From Hirsutella rhossiliensis (Eukaryota > Ascomycota > Sordariomycetes > Hypocreales > Ophiocordycipitaceae): 64,000 nt of DNA. Below are positions 35,058-49,700 of the stretch, piece after piece. Both the position numbers and the translations under genes were made by a program. Every line of letters begins with the position of its first letter. Within the stretch, counting starts at the first letter, position 1. The notes below the pieces were generated by a model. It was given only the letters and a program-made list of their open reading frames with translations. It was not told the DNA's origin and did not search any database. Location of the stretch: contig NW_025408669.1 of the NCBI RefSeq assembly GCF_020360975.1, forward strand, positions 186,001-250,000. The letters run 5' to 3'.

Positions 35058-38000
35058 CGATATCTCCCTTTCTTTTAGTCTTATCTATAAGACCTACTAC
35101 TACCTTAGCCGCTATATATAAATATACCCTTATCGCGCGTATATATATTCCCTATTTATTCTTTCTATCCCTTAGGATATACTGCTAATAGTATATCTAG
35201 TCGCGTATCGAAGGATCGTTCTCGTAAGACCCTTAAGCGTATTTATTTAGCTAAGTCTATTAATCGTCTTAGTTTCGACGTTATACTATATTCTTTCTAT
35301 TCGTCGCGCGGCTTCTACTATAAAATACTAGAGAAATCTTCTAAGTATACCGAATATATATAGCGGGGTCGTTCTTATAATACGTTAGGTATAGCGATTA
35401 GCTCTTATAAGTAACTTCGTTATCTTACTTATTATTTATAGCTAACGTATATCCTAGTATCCTAAATAAATCTAGAGTCCGATCGATTAGATAAAGAAGA
35501 AGAAATTACTAAGGAGCGAATATTAAAAGCTTAAGCTAACCTAAATAAAGCCTTAGCTCGTTTAGCACGGCTTTACCGTTAAAAGCGCTAGCTAAAGATA
35601 AAGGGTACTAAGATAGTCTATTAAGGCCTTCGTTCCTTAGATAACCTTAACGAGGCTAAGCGCTAAGAATCTAAAGCGGTAGTCGATGTTTAGTCTATAA
35701 GTAGATTTAATATAATTAATTAAAATGCTATTAGTTCGTTAGGCGATTTTACGATACCTAAGGTAGATTTTACTAGTAGAACTATTAAAGTAAAGAACTA
35801 TAGTAGGTTAAGTACTTAAGTAGTTCCTAGGTATTTTCTTCTAGTCTATATCCCTTCTACTTAATAAGGTATTCTTATTACTAACCTTATTTTCTTATAT
35901 CTAGTATTTATTTAGCTTTATATTCTTAATTATCGTCGACTTCGATTTTATCCTATAGTTTAGCGTCTTATAGTACTAGTTTTAATAACGAGATATAAAA
36001 TATTAGGTATATCTATATTATTATTAGTAGCGAAAGTTTATAGTTAACTTTTAAAATAACCTTCTTAATTTTAAATAGTCTAAGTTTCTTAAAATCTAAT
36101 TTATTACTTAGTTATTTTATTTTAATATTTAGTCGTATAAGGTAAACTATATCTCCCTCTTAAAAGATTAGTCCCTATAATCTTTTCCGATTATAGTAAG
36201 TAGATATTCGTTCTCTAATAAATTAAAGTTCTTATTATATTTCTTTATATAATTTTTATAGCTAATCTACTTATAGTATCGCTGGTTCTGCTTATAGTCC
36301 TTATTAAGTAACCTTAAATACTTCTAGGTTATATCTATAATTAGTATATACTAGTAAGAGCTTAGTTATTTCTATAACTAAGCTATTATAAGCTAGTTAC
36401 GCTATTAGTAGCTATTTAACTTAATCGTTTTATTCGTAGCTAATATAATATTATAAATATTATTTAAGCGTTTAGTTAAGTCGTTCTATTTATCTATCTA
36501 TTTATAGGTAATAAGCTATACTAAGCTTATATTTTATCCCTAATTATACTATAAGAGCTTACTAAAACTTAGCTATAAATATACTTCCTTTATTAAAGAT
36601 AATCTTATTTAGTAGTTTATAATTACTAATAATTATTTATAGGAATATATATACTAGCTCTTTTATATTACTTACTTCTTTATATAGTAAGAAGTATCTA
36701 TACTTTATTAGTTTATCGGTAATAACGAATATACTATTATACTTAGCGTTAGTTATAGGTTCTTTTAATAGTAGTAGCTTTATAATATAGTCGAAAGCTA
36801 TCGAATCCTATAGTTTCTTTAGTACTAGTAGCGGTTATAATTCTCTATATAGTTTATATCGTTTAGCTTTACTTTATATATAAAGTTTATATTTTTTAAT
36901 AACTTATCGTACTACTTCTTTAAGCTATAAGAAGTTATATTATTATCTAATCTATTTTATTATTCTTTAGATTCCCTAGTATCTATATATTAAATATTCG
37001 TATATATCTTATATAACTTTATCTTATAATTCTAGTAGTATCTAGATTTTATTTTTATATATTAAAACTTCTAAATATTCTATATCGTATCCGTTTAATA
37101 CTTTATATTCTTTTATTTATTTTAAGATCTTTTAGTATATTAAGTCGTTAGGTTATACCTTAAATATTATATTTAGCTATCGTTGCTAGTAGTTCCCGTT
37201 TTCGTTAATTTCTAAGAGCTATCCTTTTACTATAGGTGCCCTTATATCGTAGTTACTTCGTTAACTAAGGGTATTAGCTCGACCGTTTTTTATTCCTTTT
37301 CTATAGATTATTTCGTAGTTAAATTCTAATAAGTATTTAGCCTATTAGATCTATCGTCCGTTTAACTATTATATTATTATAAAGTATAAGATATTCTTAT
37401 AATCTATATAAACCTTAACTTTATATTTACTTTTAAGAAGGTAGTATCGAAATTCCTTAAAAGCTTAAATAATTATAAGGAATTCTTTATTATAGATAAG
37501 GTAATTAAGTTCTATGCTATATAGCTTCTTTAAGTAAAATATAATTAGTCGTAGTCTTTCTTTATTATCTTTCTATTTAATTTATACTCTTAAAGTAAAG
37601 TCTAATATATTAGTTTTAAGTTCGATTTATTATTTTAGATTAAAGGTAGTTAAGACTAGTTCTTATATAATTATAGTCTTAATATATTCGAAAGCTTTAT
37701 TAGCTTTATCGTCCTATATAAATTCTTTTTCCTTCTTCGTTAAGTTATATAATAGTACTATAATCTTTCTAAAATCTTTAATAAATCGTTAGTAGTAATT
37801 TATAAATCCTAGGAAACTTTATATATCTATAACGTTCTTTAGCGTTAGCTATTCTTTAACTAAGTTAATCTTATCTTATTATATCTATATCTTTCCTAGT
37901 AAGATTATATATCTAAGGAAGTCTACTTTTTATATATAAAACTTACTTTTCTTTAGTTTAACTAATAACTTTATATTTTAAAGTACGCGGAATACCTTAT

Positions 38001-41000
38001 AGACGTATTCCTTATATTCTTTTAAGGTATCTAAGAAGATTAAGATATTATCTAAGTATACTACTATAAAGATATCTAAGTATTCGCATAGGATATTATT
38101 AATTATTTATTAAAAGGTAGCTAGTATATTTATAAGTCTAAATAGTATTACTAGATATTTAAATAGTCTAAATTTCGTTTTAAAGGCTATTATCTATTTA
38201 TATCCCTTTTTTATATATATTAAGTTATAGGCGCCTTTAAGGTTAAGGGCTATAAACTATTTTTTACTATATAGTCGATCTTATAGTTCCGATATAAGCG
38301 GTAATAGTATTCGGTCTTTTATTATAATATCGTTTAAGCGTCTATAGTTAATAACTAGTTATAGCTTACCGTTTTTCTTTAAAATAAATATAACTAGGTA
38401 GCCTATTTTAAATATTAACGTTTATATATATTCCTTTTATAGATTCTAGTTAAGGTAGTCGCGTAGCGTTTATAATTGCTTTTCGTTTAGGTTATAGATC
38501 TTATAGAACGTCGGCGTTATTCTATCCTTAAGATAAATTTCGTGGTCCTATTAGCTATATTTAGGTAACCCTATCTTAAGTTCTTCCTTAAAGAGTTTAT
38601 TATATTTTTAGTATTCCTAGGGGATATTCTTTATTCTATTTTATAGGCTTTATTCTTTCTCTTAAGAGCTAGTTTCTCTTAACTTAAGCTCTTTATTAAT
38701 TTATTTAAGGTCTTTCCTTAAAGTAGTAATAACTCTTTAAATCTTTATATTATATCCTTTATTCTATTTATATTAGATACTAGGTTATATAGCTATATTA
38801 GTTAGTATATAGGTCTTATTAGTTAATTTTATTATATCCGCTAGTTCGGTTACTATTTTCGTTTATATTACTAAAGCCTATAATAATTTACTTAAACGGT
38901 TATCCTTTTTATCCTATTTAGTAGCTAAATTATTATAAAATTTTACTTTCTTCTAAATCTACTAGTCTTAGAAACTTATATCTTTATTCTAATATAGCTA
39001 GCTAGTTTTCTAGTTAATTAATAGGTTGCTCTCTTATAGCTATAGAAGCCTTAATATAAGGTTATATTCTTTAATATTTATAATATTAAAGTTAACTTAT
39101 TTATTATAGCCCTAAATATTAATATTAAGGTAATTAATTATTATATTAATAATTCCGTTATTATAGTTAAAGGCCTCTCCTTTAATATTTATAAGTTTAT
39201 ATAGATCTTTTTTATATCTCTATATAAGTTAGTAATAATTAATAACTTTAGGTAAAACGTAATTACTTATTACGCTATAGTCTAAAAGTATATATATATA
39301 ATATCCTATAATTTAGATATCTAATACTATTTAGTCGCTATAGCTTACTATTACTATATATAGGGTCCTTAGATCTTATTATATCGTGCTAGTTTATAGC
39401 CCTTTTATAGATAGCGTACCTCGTTTTTTACTTAGTCCTTATTCGTTTTATTTAGGTATTCTTCTTTAATTTATTATTAATATTGTTTTTTTATATTTTT
39501 ATTATATAGTATTATATTAGGGCTTAAGAGACTAATTTCTTATAGCTAATTAAAGATTTCTTATTTCTTAACGCTATATCGTTTATATTATACTACTTTA
39601 TAGTTAATTATATACTATACTTTATAATTCTATTTATTTTCGTACTAAAGGTTAAGTTTTTATTTAGCGTCTTTCTATTTTTTTTATAGTATTTCTATAT
39701 TAATTTTTCCTTAGTTAACTATAGCTTATAGCCTTTATATATATTACTAATAATCTTTTAATATACCGTTATATTATTTATACTATACTTATGCCTTTTT
39801 ATATTTATAAACTCTATAGTTTAAGTATATATATTCGTTATAATCTTCTTTATTATATTTAACTTATTATATAAGTCTTTAGAAAATTAAGGGTTTAGAT
39901 ATCTTAGAGTAAGTAGCGTTATACTATTCTTTTATTTTAGCGTATTTATAGATTTTATATATCTTTAAAAGATATCTCGTTAATAAACTATAATTATCGC
40001 GGTATTTAAGTAGCGTGCTATAATTAAGTTCTAATAATATAACTTAGTCGTTTAAGTAGCGTTAATCGATTTTCTAGTAGTTTAGTTCTATACTTAAGTA
40101 GGGTTTCGAAAGTACTTATCCCTTAAACTTAACTAGGAAGGCGTTATATTATACCTTTATCTAAAAGTATATTATATAATCTAAGTAGATATATAATATC
40201 TATAAAATATACTTATAGTACTTATAAGTAAGTAGTATTTATAGATTATCTTTAAATTCTCCTTATAGTTACTATTCTTATTATAGAGCTATAAAGGTAT
40301 TAACTATAGCGATAGCTATAGCGTAGTCTCCTCTACGTAGTACTAGTTAATATTAAATTAATATAGCTTATTAGTTTTCTATAAGAATTTAAGGTATTTA
40401 TTAGGTTCTAATTTTAAGTATTTCTTTAAATTCTTTAAAGTATAGAGCGTATTCTCTAATTATAGTATTTTCCTTTAATAGCGAGGGTAGTAGTACGAGT
40501 TTATTCTTATCTTCCGTTTCTCTAGGTATTTCTTATTCTTTAGAGCTTATATCGTCGATACTTTATTATTCCTTTTTAGGTTACTATATAAGTTTTATAA
40601 GTATAAGGGCTATATTTATATCTTCTTTATTATATTATTTATAGACTACTTATTATTATTATTAATTTTTACTTTATATATCTTCCTAGAATCGTTTACT
40701 ATTCTTCTTAATCTAGTCTTAAGAGACTCCTTTAAGATAGGGGTATTCTAGTTCTACGAATTTAACTTATTTTTATATTTTAAGATCCCTTTACTATATT
40801 ATTATAAGGGTTTTCCTTAATAGCTATAAGAACTATCTAGTACTATTCTTATCGCTTAAGTATACTATATATTCGTTATTATAGTATATAGTTTAACTAA
40901 GGAGTTTATACTTTAGTTCCTATCTATTAGTAGCGTTTAAGTATTTCTTACCTTCTAAGGCTAGTACTTAGTAGGTTTTCTTCTCCTTATAAGGTTATTT

Positions 41001-42265
41001 ATATTCTTTAAAGTAATATCTAAGTTTCTTATAATTAAAATACTTTCCTTTACTTTTTTATATTACGTTTAGGTCTATCCTACCTAGGTTAGTTATATAG
41101 GCGTAGGTAATAAGAGTTTCGCGCTTTTTTTTATAGTTAGCGTATTAGTTAAAGTTATTCCTATAAAAAGGGTTCTAGTTTCCTCTTTCTTATTTCTTTT
41201 CTTAGCGTTACGTATACTATCTATTATCGATTCGTACTATTATAGTTGTCGCGAAGCGTGGCCTGAGCCGGTAACGGCTAAAAAGGAAGGGAAAACCGGT
41301 AAAAGGCTCGGTAGTCGAAAGGACATTAGTAGCTTCTTTAAGTAGGATCTTCTTTGTTAATTAAGGTGCTAGATAGGTATAAAAGGGGGCGTTAGATAGA
41401 GGAAAGAAGGACAATTAAGAAAATACAACAATTACTCCCCTACCGCAATTGCTTCCCCCGTAAGATTCAAACATCTCTGCCCTGCCTGTCCGACCCCTTA
41501 CTTCTACTTTCACCTTTATATATTTTATATATACTTCTTATATCTCTCTACGCGAGAATAGTAATATAGTCTAAGAGGTTATTAAGTCGATTTTCCTTAT
41601 AAAGCTTATCCTTAACTTCTTCTTTAAGCTTATTATAGAATTATAATATAAGAGGTTCGTTATTCTAATTAAGCTTTAAGGTAACTTAATAAAACTTCGT
41701 AGTATAATTTAATACTAAGATCCTTTATTAGAGTTCTTAAAGTTTTTATTTAGCTTCTTATTCCTCGTTAGTTATTTTAAATACCTTTATAATAGCTTCT
41801 TCGAATCCTTAAAAACTAATAAAGACTTTATCTATCTTATTATCTCGTCGCACTAATTAGTTATCGAGAAAATCCCTTATAATAGGTCTAAACTAAGTAA
41901 GTACCGTTCTAGATAAATAATTTCCTATATAAAGTACCTTTTCGACTAGGTCTAAGAGTTTAGTAGGGTAAAACTAATAGTAGGCCTTAAGTTAGGTAAG
42001 AAAGTCTTAAAGCATACTATAAGTACCGTTAAATAGTCCTAGCTATTTTAGTTTAACTACTTCTCTAAGGTCCCTAACTTATCCGTTACCTCCTTTATTC
42101 CTAAGTAACTATACCTTATATCGAAGGGTAATAATCTTACGTATTATATCCTAAGGCAATATAGTAGCTCTAGAGTTAGTTAATCTTACTTACTATATAG
42201 GTATATTAATAGTTATAATATTACTTAGAGTAATATAGTATTATACTAAATAAGAGCTTTTAATA
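35058..42265 (-). pseudogene. G2 copy 1 gag-pol relic
   Basis: Collinear with the better-preserved 52,529-59,427 (see there for motifs). On the minus strand: gag (about 42,100-40,700), protease near 39,300, RT around 38,400-37,700, RNase H to about 37,250, integrase about 37,000-36,100 and chromodomain near 35,800-35,900. RIP stops are frequent throughout. A family-D sequence interrupts the gag region at 41,247-41,557. Confidence 0.75.
41247..41557 (+). mobile_element. Family D insertion, nearly un-mutated (solo LTR or MITE)
   Basis: 311 bp flanked by a perfect ATAGT duplication (41,242-41,246 and 41,558-41,562). The empty site is intact at 60,835-60,839 (ATAGT) and in copy 2 near 58,721. 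It starts TGTCGCGAAGCGTGG and ends CTACGCGAGA; the ends are imperfect inverted repeats (TSTCGCGWAG). Unlike its surroundings it keeps many CA and TG dinucleotides. It has no coding capacity. It is homologous to 11,947-12,420 but about 160 bp shorter in the middle. It is either a solo LTR of the family-D element or a small TIR element. Confidence 0.75.
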
Positions 42266-42740
42266 TATAACGACCGGTATTATTCTTAAAGGATAAACCT
42301 ATCGAGGGGTTTATATTAGTAGATATAATAGGGCGTAGTCTAAGTAATAATAAGTATATTACGTTAGTAATAAGTTAGAGGTTATAGACCGTAGACTATA
42401 ACTAGGTAATTAGAATTAAAGATAGAATTATAATAAAGATCTATAATATATTAAAAGCTATTAAGTTATTTATTTAAAGTAGTAAAAGTAGGTAGCTATA
42501 TATACTTATAGAGACTATCCTTAGATCACGGTCCTAGCCGTAATCCTCTTTATAGCTTACTATAGCTTACTTATAAGCTATACTCCTAAGTAGTAATCTA
42601 TCTATATAAGGCTTACTTAGCTTACGTACGCTCTAGGTAAGCTAAGCCTAAGTAACTTCTCGTCCTAACTATTATTTTAAGCCGCCTTATTATGTAAACG
42701 TGGCCGGCTCTCCTACGGCCCGCTAACCGTAGTCGTAATA
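42266..42740 (-). repeat. G2 copy 1, 5' LTR
   Basis: 475 bp, same length and ends as 34,583-35,057, followed by CTAAG. Confidence 0.9.
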
Positions 42741-44530
42741 CTAAGAAGAGGAGATATTATTTTAATATATAATACTAGTTTGCTTAGCTAAGGGCAGTCT
42801 TAATATAAATCGTTAATAAAAAGAAGCGCCTTATAAGGTTTAAAAGTAAAATATAGTTACTAATAAAAACTAAATATAATATAATAAAGAGAGAGTATAA
42901 GGCTATATTATATACGCTTAAGAGACTAAGAATATACTTATATAGCGTATATTCTATCCTAGAAACTAATATATAGGTCTTAGTCGATTAATTAAAAGGT
43001 GCTTTTAAAGACGTCCTTAAAGCTATAGTAACTTACTAAATAAGCTATATTTTCCTCTTTAACTTTATTATATAATACGTCGAAGGTAAAAAGAATAGTA
43101 TAGCTAACGGACTCTTAAAAAAGCTTAAAGGACCTTCTAATATATTAAATAAAGAAATAAAAGGCGATATTAAAGAATTTATAGACTTCTACTTAAACGT
43201 AGTATAAGGGACTAAGCTATAAAGGGACTACTTAAAGGAATCGAGGATAATTATAGACTTCTTTTAAACGTTAAAACGGCTAGAGGGCCTTTCTAAATAA
43301 GACTATAGGAAGCTATATCTAAAGAGTCTAAACATTTATATTAAAGATTAAAAGCTTTAGCAACTCCTTAAGAAAGAAGAAAGGGGACCTATACTAGTTA
43401 TAGACGACCTAAAAGAATAAAAAAGGATTATTATAAAGTACTACGCGTAAATAGGATATAAAGGATAATAAGTTATATATACGTTTATAAAGAATAGGTA
43501 TTAGTAGGCTAGCCTTTAGAATAATATTTATAGTATAATCTCTTCTTATAAAAAGTACTAATAGTTTATAACTAAGAAACCCTAGGAAGTTATAACTATA
43601 ACCGCGCCTAGCTACCTTATAAGTAAGATTTACTTTAATAGCTAGTATATATTATTTAATTATAAGTATTTATACCTTATAGAAGTATAAAACGACCTTA
43701 CTAAATAAGTAAAAGTAACCCTAGTTAAAAAAATTATCGCGGGAGCTATAACTAAATTTATACTCTTTATTCTTTATAGGTTTAGCGTAATACTATACGC
43801 TATAATCGATAGAGGGCCTAAAATAAAGAAAAACTTTAAGTATATCCTAGAAAATATAAGCGTTAAAGTTATTTAAACTTTAGTATATAATCTAAAAGCG
43901 AACGTAGTAGTAAAATAAAGGTACTAAAGGTTAATAATAGTACTTATAAAAATAGCGGAGAAAAAGGGTAAGTAAATTAAATACCTTAACTAAGTAATCT
44001 TTATAAACTAAATAGTAGTTAAAGAGTCTTATAGAATATTAGCTTTCTACTTACTATATAAATAAGAACTAGTACTACCTCTTAATATAGAATACTTAAC
44101 TTAGCGACTAATTAACTAAGATAAAGTAAAGATAAGAGAAGAATTATTTAAAGTATAAGTATAAGTTTTAAAAAGGAAAGAAAAAGATATAAAAGAAGCT
44201 AAGAAAAGAGTAATAAGATATCGGAATCGATTAAAAGAGAGGTTAAATAAAGCTAATAAGTATATAATAAGGAAAGAAAGCTTATAACTTAAAGACCTTA
44301 TCTTACTATTCGATATAAGACGATTAAATAATCTATAGAGGTAAGCTAAGTATTAAAGAAGTTAGATAGTTATTACTTAAAAGTACTTTATATAAAGAGG
44401 AAAGACCTTAGTATAATAATTCTAAGTAAGAAGAGTAGTAGTAATAAAGGAAGGTTATAAAAGAGTAGTTAAAGAGAGGTTAACGATATCTAGTAGCTCT
44501 TTAGTTTTAAGTTTAGTAGTCTTATAAGAT
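42741..44530 (+). pseudogene. G1 pol relic: RNase H and integrase
   Basis: Continuation of the pol frame after the G2 insertion. RNase H-like sequence occurs around 42,750-43,150 (YVEGKKNSIANGL at about 43,080-43,115 is the typical end of a gypsy RNase H domain). Integrase zinc-binding module at about 43,425-43,570: KYYAQIGYKG, then SSYKKY, i.e. the HHCC motif with Tyr replacing His/Cys. The catalytic core lies around 43,600-43,900 (IIDRGPK at about 43,802-43,822), and the basic C-terminal tail runs to 44,530. Stops read as TAA/TAG. No chromodomain was recognised, in contrast to family G2. Confidence 0.68.
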
Positions 44531-44949
44531 ATAATAAGGAAGAAGAGGTAGTTATAAAAGGAGAAGATAAAAGGTAGCGGTCTAGAGAAATAAAGAAGAT
44601 AGAAAAGAGAAGAAGAAGAAGAGGAATAAAAAGAGTAAAGAGGGGAAGAAAAGAGCGGAGATTAAATAGCTCCTTAATTAATAACTAGTAAAACAAGCTA
44701 TTTAAGCGTAACCCCTAAACACGCCTAAGACCTTACTATTAAAGAAGCTAGCTAAAGTAATTAATAACCGCGCGCTTTAATAACTATTTATTCCTTTTAC
44801 TATACCCTTTTTCTTCCTTCCTTTTTATTCCTTTTATATATATATATATATATATATACTCTATATACTTTCCTACTTATAACGATCACCTCTATTAATA
44901 TAACTCTTATATATATATATATAATACCTTCTTAGCCTCTTAGCGTTAT

Positions 44950-46304
44950 AACTTAAAACTACTTACCCTAACTATTTAATCTTATCTTCTCTCTTTCTTT
45001 TACTTACTTTACCCTTTCTTAAGATATAGCGGCGAACCTAAATAGTATCTTAGGCCCGGTTATAGACCTCCTTAAGAATACCGCTATCTTCTTTAGTATA
45101 CTATTATTTAGGAGTAAGAGCTTTATTTTACCTACTTACTACGGCGAAGTTAAAGTAAAAAGTAGTATAGGGCGCTTTTATATTAAAGATAAGGAAAAGT
45201 TTATAGACTAAGACTAATAAGATATTTATAGGTAAAAGTAACCTCCTTAATACGTCTATAAAGATCGTTAGTACTTAATACTAATAGGCCCTATTAAATA
45301 GCGGGATGTTACCTTTAAAGACGCTTAGATAATATATAAGGGCGTTAAAAAGATAAATAGATTTAATAGGAATAAGGCTTACTAAGAAGAGTATATCGTT
45401 AATATATATAACTTTCTTTATAAAGCTATCGATAAATAATAAGCTATAAGCTTTAGCTTTAATATAATAATTAAGATCTTAATAAGAGGTATTAAGAATA
45501 TAGTATACCCCTTACCTTACTTACTATTAGTTTATACTAACTACTAAGGGGAACCTATTAAAGATATAAAAGATAGATATATAAAGTACTATAAATACTT
45601 AAATAATAGGAAGTATTTAATTAAGTTTACTACTCTTACCTTTAACCTTAGTTACTTTATATATAAATAAAGGTATATAACTAAAGTTATTAACTTTTTA
45701 TTAGGACTAAATAAAAGGGGACTTTACTAAGAAGCGTTCTTTTAGGACTATAGAGAAGGAAACTTAGTCGTTTTTAATACTTAGAAAGAGGGACGGTACG
45801 CTAAACTTTATACGTTCCTATAAGTATAGTAGTAGTTTCTTTATATCCTCTAAGTTCCTTATAACTTTACTTATACGCTAGTCCCTTATACTACTTAGTA
45901 GGAAGGGTAGGAATATAGCTACTTAGCCTTAATAATAATCTAATACTAAGTTAAAGGTATAGTTAAGCTATACCTTAAGATAATTAAGTAGCGATACTTA
46001 AAGGTTAAAGTAATTCTAAAGTAAATATATAAGGTAATATAAGAAGCCCTATAAATAGATAAAATCTTATACTAAGACTAGTATTTCTTTAAGCTAAATA
46101 AGAGGATAAGTATAAAAGGCTATATTAATAGGCTAATATATAGAATCTAAGCTATTATAGCGAATAAACTTAATTATATATAAGCGATATTATAGAGTAG
46201 CGGAGTTTCTTAGTAGTTTAATAGTAAGGTTAAATAACTATAAAGGATACTATTTAATTAAGGTTTAATAACTTTTAGTAAAGTCTTTCTTATAAAGATT
46301 CTTA
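44950..46304 (+). pseudogene. Extra 3' ORF of G1 (copy 3), first part
   Basis: Same frame as 480-1,760 (IYNFLYKAID, YLIKFTTLTFNLS near 45,605-45,660). It is interrupted at 46,305-46,309 (GGTAT) by a nested G2 element and continues at 62,004. The protein is unrecognised. Confidence 0.5.
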
Positions 46305-46309
46305 GGTAT

Positions 46310-46784
46310 TATAACGACCGGTATTATTCTTAAGGGATAAACCTATTAAGGGGTTTATATTAATAGATATAATAGGGCGTAGTTTAAGTAATAATAAGTA
46401 TATTACGTTAGTAATAAGTCGGAGGTTATAGACTATAGACTATAACTAGGTAATTAGAATTAGAGATAGAATCGTAATAAAGATCTATAATATATTAAAA
46501 GCTATTAAGCTATCTATTTAAAGGAGTAAAAGTAGGTAGCTATATATACCTATAAAGACTATCCTTAGATTACGCTCCTAGCTATAATCCCCTTTATAGC
46601 TTACTATAGCTTACTTATAAGCTATACTCCTTAGTAGTAATCTATCTATATAAGGCTTACTTAGCTTATATATACTCTAAGTAAGCTAAGCTTAAGTAAC
46701 TTCCCGTCCCGACTATTATTCTAAGCCGCCTTATTACGTAAACGTAGCCGGCTCTCCTATAGCCTACTAGCTACAGTTATAATA
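46310..46784 (-). repeat. G2 copy 3, 3' LTR
   Basis: 475 bp, same sequence type as the copy 1 LTRs; ends TATAACGACC and GTTATAATA. Confidence 0.9.
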
Positions 46785-49700
46785 TAATATCTCCCCTTCT
46801 TTTAGTCTTATCCGTAAGACCTACTACTGCCTTAGCCGCCGTATATAAATATACCCTTATCGCGCGTATATATATTCCCTATTTATTCTTTTTATCCCTT
46901 AGGATATACTACTAATAGTATATTTAGTCGCGTATCGAAGGATCGTTCTTATAAGACCCTCGAGCGTATTTATTTAGCTAAGTCTATTAATTATCTTAGT
47001 TTCGACGTTATACTATATTTTTTCTATTCGTTATACGGCTTCTACTATAAAATACTAGAGAAATCTTCTAAGTATACTAAATATATATAGCGGGGTCGTT
47101 CCTACGATATATTAAGCGTAGCGATTAGCTCCTATAAGTAACTTTATTATCTTACTTATTATTTATAGCTAATATATATCTTAGTATCCTAAATAAATCT
47201 AGAGTCCGATCGATTAAATAAAGAAGAAGAAATTACTAAGGAGCGAATATTAAAATCTTAAGCCGACCTAAATAAAGCCTTAGCTCGTTTAGCGCGGCTT
47301 TACTATTAAAAGCGCTAGCTAAAGATAAAGGGTACTAAGATAGTCTATCGGGGCCTTTATTCCTTAAATAACCTTAACGAGGCTAAGCGCTAAGAATCTA
47401 AAGCGGTAGTCGATATTTAGTTTATAGGTAGATTTAATATAATTAATTAGAATGCTATTAGTTCGTTAAGCGATTTTATAATACCTAAGGTAGATTTTAC
47501 TAATAGAACTATCGAAGTAAAGAACTATAGTAGGTTAAGTGCTTAAGTAGTTCCTAGGTATTTTCTTTTAGTTTATATCCCTTTTACTTAATAGGGTATT
47601 CTTATTACTAACCTTATTTTCTTATATCTAGTATTTATTTACCTTTATATTCTTAATTATCGTTAACTTCGATTTTTTCCTATAGTTTAGCGTTTCGTAG
47701 TACTAGTTCTAATAATAAGATATAAAATATTAGGTATATCTATATTATTATTAGTAGCGAAAGTTTATAGTTAACTTTTAAAATAATTTTCTTAACCTTA
47801 AACGGTCTAAGTTTCTTAAAATTTAATTTATTACTTAGTCGTTTTATTTTAATATTTCGTTATAGAAGGTAGACTATATCTCCCTCTTAAAGGATTAGTC
47901 CTTATAATCTTTTCTAATTATAGTAAGTACATATTTATTCTCTAATAAATTAAAGTTCTTATTATATTTCTTTATATAATTTTTATAGCTAATCTACTTA
48001 TAGTATTGCTTATTCTGCTTATAGTCCTTATTAAGTAACCTTAAATACTTCTAGGTTATATCTATAATTAGTATATATTAGTAAGAGCTTAGGTATTTCT
48101 ATAACTAAGCTATTATAAGCTAGTTACGCTATTAGTAGCTATTTAACTTAATCGTTTTATTTATAGCTAATATAGTATTATAAATATTATTTAAGCGTTT
48201 AGTTAAGTCGTTCTATTTATCTATCTATTTATAGGTAATAAGCTATACTAAGCTTATATTTCGTTCTTAATTATACTATAAGAGCTTACTAAAACTTAGC
48301 TATAAATATACTTCCTTTATTAAAGATAATCTCGTTTAGTAGTCTATAATTACTAATAATAGTTTATAGGAATATATATACTAGCTCTTTTATATTACTT
48401 ACTTCTTTATATAGTAAGAAGTATCTATATTTTATTAATTAGTTAGTAATAATAAATATATTATTATACTTAACGTTAGTTATAGGTTCTTTTAATAGTA
48501 ATAGCTTTATAATATAATTAAAAGCTATTAAATCCTATGGTTTCTCTAATACTAGTAGCGGTTATAACTCTCTATATAGCTTATATCGTTTAGCTTTACT
48601 TTATACGTAAAGTTTATATTTTTAATAACTTATTATATTACTTCCTTAAGCTATAAGAAGTTATATTATCGTTTAATCCGTTCTATTATTCTTTAGATTC
48701 CTTAGTATCTATATATTAGATATTCGTATATATCTTATATAACTTTATCTTATAACGCTAGTAGTATCTAGATTTTATTCTTATATATTAAAACTTCTAA
48801 ATATTCTATATTATATCCCTTTAATACTTTATATTCTTTTATCTATTTTAGGATCTTTTAGTATATTAAGTTATTAGGTTATACTTTAAATATTATATTT
48901 AGCTATTATTACTAGTAGTTTCCGTTTTCGTTAATTTCTATAAGCTATTCTTTTACTATAGGTACTCCTATATCGTAGTTACTTCGTTAACTAAGGGTAT
49001 TAGCTCGACCGTTTTCTATTCCTTTTCTATAGATTATTTTATAGTTAAATTCTAATAAATATTCGGCCTATTAGATCTATCGTCCGTTTAACTATTATAT
49101 TATTATAAAGTATAAGATATTCTTATAATCTATATAGACCTTAACTTTATATTTACTTCTAAGAAAGTAATATTAAAATTCCTTAAAAGCTTAAATAATT
49201 ATAAGGAACTCTTTATTATAGATAGGGTAATTAAGTTCTACGCTATATAGCTTCTTTAAATAAAATATAATCGGTTATAGTCTTCCTTTATTATCTTTTT
49301 ATCCGATTTATACTCCTAAAGTAAAGTCTAATATATTGGGTTTAAGTTCGATTTATCGTTTTAAATTAAAGGTAGTTAAGACTAGTTCTTATATAATTAT
49401 AGTCTTAATATATTTAAAAGCTTTATTAGCTTTATCGTCTTATATAAATCCTTTTTCCTTCTTTATTAAGTTATATAGTAGTACTATAATCTTTCTAAAA
49501 TCTTTAATAAATTATTAGTAGTAATTCGTAAATCCTAGGAAACTTTATATATCTTTAACGTTCTTTAACGTTAGCTATTCTTTAACTAAGTTAATCTTAT
49601 CTTATTATATTTATATCTCTCTTAGTAAGATCGTATATCTAAGGAAGTCTACTTCCTATATATAGAACTTACTTTTCTTTAGTTTAACTAGTAACTTTAT

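Larger units (their letters stand above)
34583..42740 (-). mobile_element. Chromodomain Ty3/gypsy family G2, copy 1
   Basis: 8,158 bp with 475-bp LTRs. The target duplication is CTAGG (34,578-34,582) and CTAAG (42,741-42,745, one G-to-A change). The empty site is preserved in the minus-strand G1 copy at 21,982-21,987. Coding is on the minus strand, so the 5' LTR is 42,266-42,740. It carries a 311-bp family-D insertion at 41,247. Confidence 0.92.

Noticed and set aside
49336..49518. 60-codon plus-strand frame
   Set aside because: Antisense to the G2 copy 3 pol relic; a chance opening in AT-rich sequence.
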